The notes beneath the pieces are model-generated. The model saw only the letters and a list, made by a program, of their open reading frames with translations. It was not told the DNA's origin and searched no databases. The position numbers and the translations under genes are program-made. 64,000 nt of DNA. Origin: Hymenobacter armeniacus (GTDB lineage: Bacteria; Bacteroidota; Bacteroidia; Cytophagales; Hymenobacteraceae). The DNA lies in contig NZ_JACXAC010000001.1 in assembly GCF_014699055.1 (NCBI RefSeq), positions 62,001-126,000 of the forward strand, written 5' to 3'. Positions 8,601 to 15,797 of the stretch are shown piece by piece. Within the stretch, counting starts at the first letter, position 1, and every line of letters begins with the position of its first letter.

Positions 8601-9764
8601 TTGAATACTTTAGCCCAACCGCTTCACGTCGCCGTCAACACCCGTTTCCTGCTGCCGGGCGCCCACCTAGAGGGCATCGGGCGCTTCAGCTATGAGACGC
8701 TGAGCCGGCTGGTGGCCCGGCACCCGGAGGTCACGTTCCACTTTCTGTTCGACCGGGCGTTTGACGCGCGCTACCTGTTTGGGCCCAACGTGGTGCCGCA
8801 CGTGCTGCGGCCGCCGGCCCGGCACCCGTTTTTGTTCGTGGCGTGGTTTGAGGGGGCGGTGGCGCTGTGGCTGGCCCGGCACCGCCCGGCCGCGTTCCTG
8901 AGCCCGGACGGGTTCACCACGCTGGCCACGGCGGTGCCGCGCGTCACGGTGATGCACGACCTAGCCTTCGAGCACTTTCCGCTCGACGTGGGCCTGCTGC
9001 AGCGCAAGTACTACCACTTTTTCATGCCGCGCTTTGCCCGCGCCTCGCAGCAGCTGGTGGCCGTGTCGGAAGCCACCAAGGCCGACCTCGTGCAGACCTA
9101 CGGCATTCGGCCCGAGAAAATCAGCGTGGCCTACAACGCCCCGGCCGAGCTGTTTCGGCCCCAGCCGGAGGAGGCGCAGCGTGAGGTTCGGCGCCGGTTC
9201 AGCCACGGGCAGCCGTATTTCTTGTTCGTGGGCGCCCTGCAGCCGCGCAAAAACCTGGGCAACCTGCTGCGGGCCTTCGACCTGTTCAAGGACCAGCCGG
9301 GCACGGCCGAGGCCCAGCTGCTCATCGTGGGGCGCAAGGCCTGGAAAGCCGGGCCCATTCTGGAAGCCTACCAGCAGATGCGACATCAGTCGGCGGTGCA
9401 TTTCACGGGCCGCGTGGCCGATGCCGAACTGGCCGGCCTGTACGCGGCGGCGCGGGCCACGGTGTACGTGCCGTATTTCGAAGGCTTTGGCATTCCCATC
9501 GTGGAGGCGCAAGCCAGCGGCTGCCCGGTGCTTACCTCCAACCTGAGCTCAATGCCCGAAGTGGCCGGGCCGGGCGGCGCCGAGCTCGTGGACCCGCACT
9601 CGCCGGCCAGCATTGCGGCCGGGCTGGCCCGCCTGTGGCCCGACGCCGGCCTGCGCCACCAGCTGGCGGCCCAGGGCCGGCAAAACCTGCGCCGCTTCTC
9701 GTGGAGCCGCAGCGCCGACGTGCTCTGGGAAGCCGTGTTGCAGGCCATCGGCAGGAAACAGTGA
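8601..9764 (+). CDS. GT4-family glycosyltransferase
   Basis: A protein of 387 residues with the GT-B fold of the RfaB/WbaZ-like GT4 family. The N-terminal acceptor domain carries the early GIGRFSYETL loop. The C-terminal donor domain has YFLFVGALQPRKNL (about residue 210) and the E-x7-E signature in YFEGFGIPIVEAQASG (about 295), which binds the nucleotide sugar. There is no ATG. The TTG at 8601, directly after the palindromic repeat, gives a normal N-terminus (LHVAVNTRFLLPG follows). A TTG at 8550 lies inside the repeat and is less likely. It belongs to the exopolysaccharide block, adding one sugar on the cytoplasmic face. Confidence 0.85.
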   Translation: MNTLAQPLHVAVNTRFLLPGAHLEGIGRFSYETLSRLVARHPEVTFHFLFDRAFDARYLFGPNVVPHVLRPPARHPFLFVAWFEGAVALWLARHRPAAFLSPDGFTTLATAVPRVTVMHDLAFEHFPLDVGLLQRKYYHFFMPRFARASQQLVAVSEATKADLVQTYGIRPEKISVAYNAPAELFRPQPEEAQREVRRRFSHGQPYFLFVGALQPRKNLGNLLRAFDLFKDQPGTAEAQLLIVGRKAWKAGPILEAYQQMRHQSAVHFTGRVADAELAGLYAAARATVYVPYFEGFGIPIVEAQASGCPVLTSNLSSMPEVAGPGGAELVDPHSPASIAAGLARLWPDAGLRHQLAAQGRQNLRRFSWSRSADVLWEAVLQAIGRKQ

Positions 9765-9823
9765 AGGATTGGTAATCAGAGAGACCCGCGCTTAAAATTT
9801 CCTTGGCTTTCCGGCCAATTGAT

Positions 9824-9855
9824 TGACAGGCGCGCGCCTCTGCGCGTTACTTTTG
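9824..9855 (+). promoter_or_regulatory. Bacteroidota promoter, TTG(-33) and TACTTTTG(-7)
   Basis: A TTG at 9824-9826 and TACTTTTG at 9848-9855 are separated by 21 bases, fitting the Bacteroidota -33/-7 layout. The ATG at 9865 follows nine bases later, so the leader would be very short. Confidence 0.65.
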
Positions 9856-9864
9856 TGGCTGCTT

Positions 9865-10407
9865 ATGGCGCGTCTGCATTCCTACAACTTCACCCACGTG
9901 CTGCTGCCCCAGCTGGCCTGGCGGCGCCCTGGCTCGGTGCGCACCGAGCTGAGCGACCCCTTCCTGGCCCGGGAGCTGCTGCACTACGTGTGGGACAAAG
10001 CCGCCGAAAATCTGCCCGCCGCCGACAAAGTGGCGCCCCGCGGCCTGCGGCTAAGCTGGCACGAAGTGGCCGGCCGCGCCACGGCGCTGTTTCACCTGCC
10101 GCCGCCCCAGGCCACCATGGAGGCCTATTTCTCGGCGCTGGTGTACGAAGAAGACGAGCCCGCCGAAACCGAAGCCGAGGAAATCCGGCCCCGCTATTTC
10201 ACCCTCGAAGCCACGCTGGGCCTGAGCGGCCCGGCCGGCGCGCCCACCGTGGTGAGCGAGTGGGTGGGCGAGGTGCACCGCCAGCTGGGGCGCGGCCCGG
10301 CCGCCGGCCAGCCCGGCACGGCCGCGGCGTTTTTGGCGGTGCTGGCGGCCGTGCTGGGGCCCTTGCCCGACACGGAGGTGCCCTTTATGCACATCGTGCG
10401 CTCCTGA
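9865..10407 (+). CDS. Conserved-looking protein of unknown function
   Basis: A soluble protein of 180 residues with no signal peptide or membrane helix and no recognised motif. An acidic stretch around residues 95-110 (YEEDEPAETEAEE) is the most distinctive feature. The ATG at 9865 is preferred over the in-frame upstream ATG at 9823 because the promoter box lies between them. Its stop overlaps the deacetylase start (TGATG), so it is the first gene of a three-gene unit with the deacetylase and a GT2. It may therefore assist polysaccharide modification, but that is inference from context only. Confidence 0.65.
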   Translation: MARLHSYNFTHVLLPQLAWRRPGSVRTELSDPFLARELLHYVWDKAAENLPAADKVAPRGLRLSWHEVAGRATALFHLPPPQATMEAYFSALVYEEDEPAETEAEEIRPRYFTLEATLGLSGPAGAPTVVSEWVGEVHRQLGRGPAAGQPGTAAAFLAVLAAVLGPLPDTEVPFMHIVRS

Positions 10408-11096
10408 TGAAGATGGGTTCCCGGCTCGAAGCGGCGCTGCTCACGCGGCCTCCCCAACTGCTGCACGCCCTTTTTCCCGGCTGCGAGTGGACCGGGCCGC
10501 CCGCCACGCCCGCCGGCGGCCCGGCCATCTACCTGACCTTCGACGACGGCCCCATTCCCGAGGAAACGCCCTGGGTGCTTGAGCAGCTGGCCGAATACCA
10601 AGCGAAAGCAGCCTTTTTCTGCGTGGGCGAAAACCTGGGCCGCTACCCCGACATTGCCCGCAGCGCCCTGGGCGCCGGTCACCGCCTCGGCAACCACACG
10701 CACCGGCACCGCAGCGCCTGGAGCTTGTCGCGGGCTAACTACCTGGCCGAAGTGGCTGAATGCCAGGCCACCATCCAGGCGCTGATGACAGAGCACGGCG
10801 GAGCTGGCGAAAACGCGCCGGCGCCGCTGTTTCGCCCGCCCTACGGCCGGCTCACGCGGCCCTTGCTGCCGGTATTGCAGCAGCAGTATCGGGTCATCAT
10901 GTGGTCGGTGCTCACCCGCGACTACGACCCCACCCTCGGCCCCGACGACTGCCTGCGCTACACGCTGGCCGCCGTGCGGCCCGGCGACGTGCTGGTGTTT
11001 CACGACAGCCGCAAGGCCAGCGCGCGGCTGCGCTTCGTGCTGCCGCGCGTGCTGGCGCACTTTGCCGAGTTGGGCTACCAATTTTTGGCGCCGTGA
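10407..11096 (+). CDS. NodB-type polysaccharide deacetylase
   Basis: A protein of 229 residues forming one carbohydrate esterase 4 domain. Motif 1 is TFDDGP (about residue 47, catalytic base and metal Asp), motif 2 NHTHRH (about 96, metal histidines), motif 3 RPPYGR (about 145) and the C-terminal motif VLVFHDS (about 198) supplies the catalytic acid His. All the expected residues are present. There is no signal peptide, so unlike many relatives it may act in the cytoplasm on lipid-linked sugar. It starts inside the stop of the unknown gene and its own stop overlaps the GTG of the next glycosyltransferase. Confidence 0.88.
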   Translation: MKMGSRLEAALLTRPPQLLHALFPGCEWTGPPATPAGGPAIYLTFDDGPIPEETPWVLEQLAEYQAKAAFFCVGENLGRYPDIARSALGAGHRLGNHTHRHRSAWSLSRANYLAEVAECQATIQALMTEHGGAGENAPAPLFRPPYGRLTRPLLPVLQQQYRVIMWSVLTRDYDPTLGPDDCLRYTLAAVRPGDVLVFHDSRKASARLRFVLPRVLAHFAELGYQFLAP

Positions 11097-12199
11097 GCGG
11101 CTTGCTGCTGGGCTTTCTGCTGCTGTGGCTGCTGGGGCTGTGCGTTGCCGCCTGGCGGTTTGCTACCCGGCGCGGCGCGCAGCCGGCGGTGCCGCTCCCC
11201 AGGCCGCTGCCGCGGGTGAGCGTCCTCATTGCCGCCCGCGACGAGGAAGCGGCCCTGCCGCGCTGCCTGGCCAGTCTGCGCACCCTCAGCTACCCGGCCG
11301 AGCTGCTGGAAATACTGGTGGGCGACGACGCCAGCACCGACCGCACCGCCGAAGTAGCCGCGGCGGCCATGCGGGGCTTTGCGGGCCAGTTTCGCGTCAT
11401 TCCCATCACCGAAAACCTGGGCCAGGCGCGTGGCAAAGCCAACGTGCTGGCCCACCTGGCCCGGCACGCCACCACCAGCTTTTTCTTCATCACCGACGCC
11501 GACATTCACTTGCCCGGCGGCTGGATAGAGGCGCTGCTGGGCCACGCGGCGACGGGCGTGGGCACCGTCACGGGCATCACGGCGGTGCGCGGGCCGCGGC
11601 TGTTTCATCGGCTGCAGGGCATCGATTGGCTGCTGTCGCTGAGCCTGGTGCAGGTGGTGAGCGAGCAGGGGCGCCCCGTGACGGCCATGGGCAACAACAT
11701 GCTGGTGACGCGCGCCGCTTACGAAGCCGTTGGCGGCTACGAGGCCGTGCCCTTTTCCGTGACCGAAGACTACGCCCTGTTTCAGGCGGTGGTGGCGCGG
11801 GGCTTTGGCTTCCGGCACGTATTCAGCACCGAGGCGCGGGCCGATTCCTTGGCCATGCCGAACTGGGCGGGCTTGCTGCGCCAGCGCCGCCGCTGGCTGC
11901 GCGGCGTGGAGGCCCTGCCGCTGCGGCTGCGGCTGGAGCTGCTGTTCTTCAGTGGCTTCTGGCCGGCGCTGGCGGGGCTGGCGTGGGCGGCAGGCGTGGG
12001 CCCGGCGCTGGCGGTGTGGGGCACCAAAGTGCTGGTGCAGGGCGCGCTGGCGCACCTGGGGCACCGGCGGGCGGGCCTGCGCCTGGCGTGGTGGTGGTTG
12101 CCGCTGTTTGAATGTTACACGCTGGCGCTCACGTTCAGCCTGGTCGGCTTCCGCCTGTTTGGCGGCGCCGTGGTCTGGAAAGGGCGGCGCTATACCTGA
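11093..12199 (+). CDS. Family 2 glycosyltransferase, membrane-bound
   Basis: A protein of 368 residues. One N-terminal helix is followed by a GT-A domain with RVSVLIAARDEE, DDAS (about residue 81), the metal motif TDADIH (about 135), TEDYALF (about 222) and QRRRWLRG (about 263), and then by C-terminal helices. These are the hallmarks of processive GT2 enzymes such as N-acetylglucosaminyl or hyaluronan-type synthases. The GTG at 11093 overlaps the deacetylase stop (GTGA). Pairing with a NodB deacetylase recalls poly-N-acetylglucosamine systems, but the product is not proven. The tail resembles that of the partial gene at the window's left end. Confidence 0.87.
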   Translation: MSGLLLGFLLLWLLGLCVAAWRFATRRGAQPAVPLPRPLPRVSVLIAARDEEAALPRCLASLRTLSYPAELLEILVGDDASTDRTAEVAAAAMRGFAGQFRVIPITENLGQARGKANVLAHLARHATTSFFFITDADIHLPGGWIEALLGHAATGVGTVTGITAVRGPRLFHRLQGIDWLLSLSLVQVVSEQGRPVTAMGNNMLVTRAAYEAVGGYEAVPFSVTEDYALFQAVVARGFGFRHVFSTEARADSLAMPNWAGLLRQRRRWLRGVEALPLRLRLELLFFSGFWPALAGLAWAAGVGPALAVWGTKVLVQGALAHLGHRRAGLRLAWWWLPLFECYTLALTFSLVGFRLFGGAVVWKGRRYT

Positions 12200-12270
12200 A
12201 TAAAATTGAAGGGTGCCGGACGTTACCACGCCATTTCCACTCATAATTTTTGACGCATAACCTCAATAAT

Positions 12271-13038
12271 ATGCACCTCACCGATTCGCACGCTCACCTT
12301 TATTCGGAACAGTTCAAGCCCGACCGCCTCGACGCCCTGCGCCGGGCTCAGGACGCGGGCGTGCGCACCATCGTGATGCCCAACGTCGACCACAGCAGCA
12401 TCGACGCCATGCTGGAGCTGGAGGCGCAAGCCCCCGAAACCTGCTTTGCCATGATGGGCCTGCATCCGTGCTCGGTCACGCGCAGCTTCGAGCAGGATTT
12501 GTACGAAGTGGAGGCTTGGCTGGGGCGCCGGCCCTTTGCCGCCGTGGGCGAAGCCGGGCTCGATTTGTACTGGGACAAAACCCTGCTGGCCGAGCAGCAG
12601 GAAGCCCTTCGCATTCAGCTGGAAATGGCAAAAAAGCACCAGTTGCCAATCGTGCTGCACACCCGCGAGGCCTTTGCCGAAACTGCGGCGCTGGTGGAAG
12701 CCGCCCAGGACGGCACCCTGCGCGGGGTGTTTCACTGCTTCTCGGGCACGGCGGCGGAGGCCGAACGCGTCATCGGCCTGGGCTTTAAGCTGGGCATCGG
12801 CGGGGTGTCCACCTTCAAAAACGGCGGGGCCGACCAGTTTCTGCCGGGCATTGACTTGCAGCACCTGCTCCTCGAAACCGACTGCCCTTACCTGGCGCCC
12901 GTGCCGCACCGCGGCAAGCGCAACGAGCCGGCTTACCTGCCCCTGGTGCTGCGCCGCGTGGCCGCCCTGCTGGGCCGCCCCGAAGCCGAAGTGGCCGAAG
13001 CCACCACCCGCAACGCGGCCGAGCTGTTCAATCTGTAA
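12271..13038 (+). CDS. tatD: TatD-family metal-dependent DNase
   Basis: A protein of 255 residues with the amidohydrolase-like barrel of TatD/YcfH nucleases. The metal ligands are visible: DSHAHL at the N-terminus, GEAGLD (about 99), HTRE (about 137), FHCFSG (about 162) and ETDCPYLAP (about 211). The ATG at 12271 is chosen rather than an upstream TTG at 12250, since it gives the family's usual MxLTDSHAH start. It is a stand-alone gene between the polysaccharide block and a palindromic repeat. Activity: metal-dependent 3'-5' exonuclease by family. Confidence 0.9.
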   Translation: MHLTDSHAHLYSEQFKPDRLDALRRAQDAGVRTIVMPNVDHSSIDAMLELEAQAPETCFAMMGLHPCSVTRSFEQDLYEVEAWLGRRPFAAVGEAGLDLYWDKTLLAEQQEALRIQLEMAKKHQLPIVLHTREAFAETAALVEAAQDGTLRGVFHCFSGTAAEAERVIGLGFKLGIGGVSTFKNGGADQFLPGIDLQHLLLETDCPYLAPVPHRGKRNEPAYLPLVLRRVAALLGRPEAEVAEATTRNAAELFNL

Positions 13039-13063
13039 GCAGCCAAGTAGCGTGCGGGATGGC

Positions 13064-13092
13064 CGTCATGCTTCGACAAGCGCAGCATGACG
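13064..13092. repeat. Short CGTCATGC...GCATGACG palindrome
   Basis: An 8-base perfect inverted repeat (13064-13071 and 13085-13092) with a 13-base centre, in the gap between two convergent genes. It has the same ends as the longer palindromes at 8488 and 26795 and looks like a minimal or decayed member of that family. It could also act as a bidirectional stop structure. Confidence 0.7.
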
Positions 13093-13098
13093 TTCTGG

Positions 13099-13458
13099 CT
13101 ATGCCTGGGCCACGTCTTTTTCGAGGCGGTGGAGCAGGGTTTCGATGTGGTCGGCGTAGGAATTGATTTGGTCGAGGCCGGCGCGCGACTCCTCAATTTG
13201 GCCGCGGCTGTAGCGGGCGGCCAGGTCTTGGCCGGTTTGCAGCATTTGCTGGAGCACGCGCTCTATTTCGCGCACGTCGGAGTTGGCGCCCACGGCGGGC
13301 TTCACGGTGCTTTGAAGCCACTGGCCCAGCGGGTTGTCGCGCAGCGAAAACAACTCGGGCTCGGCCTCGCGTACCCCGTAGAGCACCGAGCGCAGCCGCG
13401 ACTTAAACAACACCTGCTTCACGCGGGCTTGCTGAAAGTCGAAAGAGGAGAGGGCCAT
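13099..13458 (-). CDS. CZB-like four-helix protein lacking zinc ligands
   Basis: A protein of 119 residues. Its layout follows the chemoreceptor zinc-binding (CZB) domain: FQQARVKQVLFKSRLRSVLYG, then NPLGQWLQ, then REIERVLQQML, then a helix with SRGQIEESRAGLDQI. In CZB domains the first helix carries a His, the LGxW motif is preceded by Cys and the third helix has HxxxH-type residues. Here those positions are Q, N and L, so zinc binding by the usual 3His-1Cys set looks impossible. The homology is my reading from memory of the family, so it is moderately sure. It lies 64 bases downstream of the PAS gene on the same strand and may be its signalling partner. Confidence 0.6.
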   Translation of the reverse strand: MALSSFDFQQARVKQVLFKSRLRSVLYGVREAEPELFSLRDNPLGQWLQSTVKPAVGANSDVREIERVLQQMLQTGQDLAARYSRGQIEESRAGLDQINSYADHIETLLHRLEKDVAQA

Positions 13459-13522
13459 GCGGGGAGGGGTAAGCGAAATAAGAAGAAAAGGGAGCGGCCT
13501 CAGGCGGCCAGGCTAGGCGAGC

Positions 13523-14824
13523 CTAGTTGCCGGGGACGTCGTTGAGGCGCTCCAGGGCCTGGCGGGCCAGCACGAAATCGGTCACTTCGAAAGCAAAGAC
13601 CATGATGCCGGCGGGTTGGTTGTTTTCGCGGAACTGCTGGTAAATGAAGTTGAAATAAGAGTCGCGCAACTCCTTGCTGGCGTCGCGCTCCAGCTGTATT
13701 TTCAACTCGTTGCCGAAGTAGGTTTCGCCGGTGCGGTACACGTTGTCGAGCAGGTCGATGAGGCCTAGCTCGCGCACCTCGGGCAGTACTTCTGCCACGC
13801 TGTGGCCCACCAGCTCGCGGTGCGGAAACAGCTGCTGGTACTGCGGGTTCACGAACTCGTAGCGGTGTTCGGGGCCGCGCAAGATGCAAATCATGGCCGG
13901 CGCCTGCATGAACAGGTTGTGGTAGGTCTCGCGCTGGTTTTCGGCCTTGCGGTACAGCGTGTGGGCCTGCTCCGAGAGCATGCCCTGTTGCTCGTTGGCC
14001 TGCAGCAGCTCCTGCACCATCTGGCGCTGCTCGTGGATGTCGGTGGCGCCGCCCACCCACATGCTGATGGTGCCGGCCGCGTCGCGGCGGGGCGTGGCGC
14101 GCACCAAAATCCAGCGGTACTGGCCGTCGTGGCGGCGCAGGCGGTATTCTACCTGGTACAGGTCGCCGGTGTCGACGGAGCGCTGCCAGGTGCTGAGCAC
14201 GCGGCTGCGGTCGTCGGGGTGGATGCTGTCGACCCATTGCACGCCGATTTGCTTTTCCAGCGGGTGGCCCGTGAAGTCCAGCCAGCGCGAGTTGAAGTAG
14301 TCGCGCTGCCCCTGGGCGTCGGCGGTCCAGATGAGCACGGGCAGGTTTTCGAGCACGAAGCGGGTGCGGTCCTGCTCCTCGGCCAGCGCGGCCTGGGCCT
14401 TGGCGGCTTCCTGAGCAGCGCGTAGCTGCTCGGTCACGTTCTGGGTGCGCTGCAGGATGTACTGCAGCCGGCCCTGCTCGTCGAGCACGGGGTAGTGCGT
14501 GGCTTGCCAGTACATCTCCTCGAAGCCGCCGCCCTGCTCGGCGGGCTTGGCCAGGTCGTAGCGAATGACGGGCATGGCGTGGGGCTCCAGGTGCTGGCGC
14601 ACGTGCTCGTGCGAGGCCGCGATGATGTCGCCCTGGTTCTGGTCGACGGACGGGTAGGCCTCGAACAGGGTGCGCCCCACGGCCTCCTCCCGCGATTTCA
14701 GCGACACGGCCACGTGGCCGTCGGTGTTGTCCAGAATGGTCGCGTCGGGCGCCATGAGCAGGAAATTGTCCGGCAGGGAACGGAACAAGCGCTGATAATC
14801 AACGGGCGTAGCGGAAGCAGTCAT
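13523..14824 (-). CDS. Multi-PAS sensory protein without an output domain
   Basis: A protein of 433 residues with three PAS domains: about 10-135 (LPDNFLLMAPDATILDNT, LQYILQRTQNVTEQ), about 155-275 (a PAS_3-type fold: FTGHPLE, SIHPDDRSRV, YRWILVRATPRRD) and about 315-430 (LFMQAPAMICILRGPEHRYEF). Helical linkers separate them. The last PAS ends normally in FVLARQALERLN, where kinases continue into a HisKA helix, but the protein stops five residues later, so no kinase, cyclase or receptor domain exists. There is no membrane segment. A CACTTTTG box on the minus strand (14851-14858) may be its promoter. Its neighbours are the CZB-like protein downstream and an OmpR-type regulator upstream. Confidence 0.8.
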   Translation of the reverse strand: MTASATPVDYQRLFRSLPDNFLLMAPDATILDNTDGHVAVSLKSREEAVGRTLFEAYPSVDQNQGDIIAASHEHVRQHLEPHAMPVIRYDLAKPAEQGGGFEEMYWQATHYPVLDEQGRLQYILQRTQNVTEQLRAAQEAAKAQAALAEEQDRTRFVLENLPVLIWTADAQGQRDYFNSRWLDFTGHPLEKQIGVQWVDSIHPDDRSRVLSTWQRSVDTGDLYQVEYRLRRHDGQYRWILVRATPRRDAAGTISMWVGGATDIHEQRQMVQELLQANEQQGMLSEQAHTLYRKAENQRETYHNLFMQAPAMICILRGPEHRYEFVNPQYQQLFPHRELVGHSVAEVLPEVRELGLIDLLDNVYRTGETYFGNELKIQLERDASKELRDSYFNFIYQQFRENNQPAGIMVFAFEVTDFVLARQALERLNDVPGN

Positions 14825-15041
14825 CGTAGCGGGCAGGGGCAGCCTGAGAGCAAAAGTGGACCGGCAGAAATGTGTGCCACATGAACTGCCGAAAAACGTA
14901 CGTAAAGCTACCGTCTCCGAGCGGAATGCGCATTACTCCCCCGCGGTTTTTTGCTTTCCGACCCCGGCTAAACCCTGCGGCACCAACGCCGTTCGCGCTT
15001 TTGTTGTTGTGCTTGGCGCGGGCCCGCGGCCGGGGGGCGCG

Positions 15042-15722
15042 TCAGGCGGCGCGGTGCTCCAGCACGTAGCCCACGCCGTTGAGCGTATGGATGAGCTTGG
15101 GCGAGAAGTGCTTGTCGATTTTGCTGCGCAGGTAGCTCACGTACACGTCCACCACGTTGGTGCCGGTGTCGAAGGCCAGGTCCCACACCTTGCCCACAAT
15201 TTCGGCCCGCGTGAGGGCGCGGCCCTGGTTGCTCATGAAGTATTCGAGCAGGGCCAGCTCGCGCACCGTGAGGTCGATGCGTTTTTCGCCGCGCTTCACC
15301 ACTTTGCTGTGGCTGTGCAGCTCCAGGTCGGCCACTTTCAGCACCCGCTCGGCGGGCGTGGTGCCGAAGCGGCGGTGCAGGGCCCGCAGGCGCGCGGCCA
15401 GCTCCCGCACTTCGATGGGTTTCACGAGGTAGTCGTCGGCGCCGGCCTCAAAGCCCCGCAGCTTGTGGTGGGTGGCGGCCATGTCGGTGAGCATGAGCAC
15501 GGGCAGCTTCTCGTATTCGCGCCGGATGCGGGCGCAGAGCTCGAAGCCGTCCATCTCGGGCAGGCGCACGTCGAGGATGACGGCCGAGTAGCGGGCCGTG
15601 GCCAGCATTTGCTGCGCGGCGGTGGCGTCGAGGGCCACAGCGGTTTGCATGCCGTAGGCTTCGAGGCCGCTGCGCAGGTAGGAAACGACAGGCAGTTCCT
15701 CTTCTACAATCAATACTTTCAT
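15042..15722 (-). CDS. OmpR-family response regulator
   Basis: A protein of 226 residues. The receiver domain (1-115) has the phospho-acceptor Asp in VILDVRLPEMDG (D51) and the switch Lys in LVKPIEV. The usual acidic pair near the N-terminus reads E-E rather than D-E or D-D (VEEEL). The C-terminal winged helix (about 130-222) has the OmpR signature VWDLAFDTGTNVVDVYVSYLRSKI. No histidine kinase is next to it. The closest sensor is the PAS-only protein downstream, which cannot phosphorylate it. Upstream lies the SulP-carbonic anhydrase gene on the same strand, 75 bases away, so the regulator may be co-transcribed with it. Confidence 0.88.
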   Translation of the reverse strand: MKVLIVEEELPVVSYLRSGLEAYGMQTAVALDATAAQQMLATARYSAVILDVRLPEMDGFELCARIRREYEKLPVLMLTDMAATHHKLRGFEAGADDYLVKPIEVRELAARLRALHRRFGTTPAERVLKVADLELHSHSKVVKRGEKRIDLTVRELALLEYFMSNQGRALTRAEIVGKVWDLAFDTGTNVVDVYVSYLRSKIDKHFSPKLIHTLNGVGYVLEHRAA

Positions 15723-15797
15723 CCCAAATCAGGCTAATTGGCCCGCGCCCGCAGGCCGCCGGCCGTGAAAATTCCGGGGAAAAGCGCGGCCCGCGGG

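Noticed and set aside
10407..12199. A complete poly-N-acetylglucosamine (pga/ica) operon
   Set aside because: A deacetylase and a processive GT2 are present, but no PgaA-type porin, PgaD or IcaD homologue was recognised, so the product is left open.
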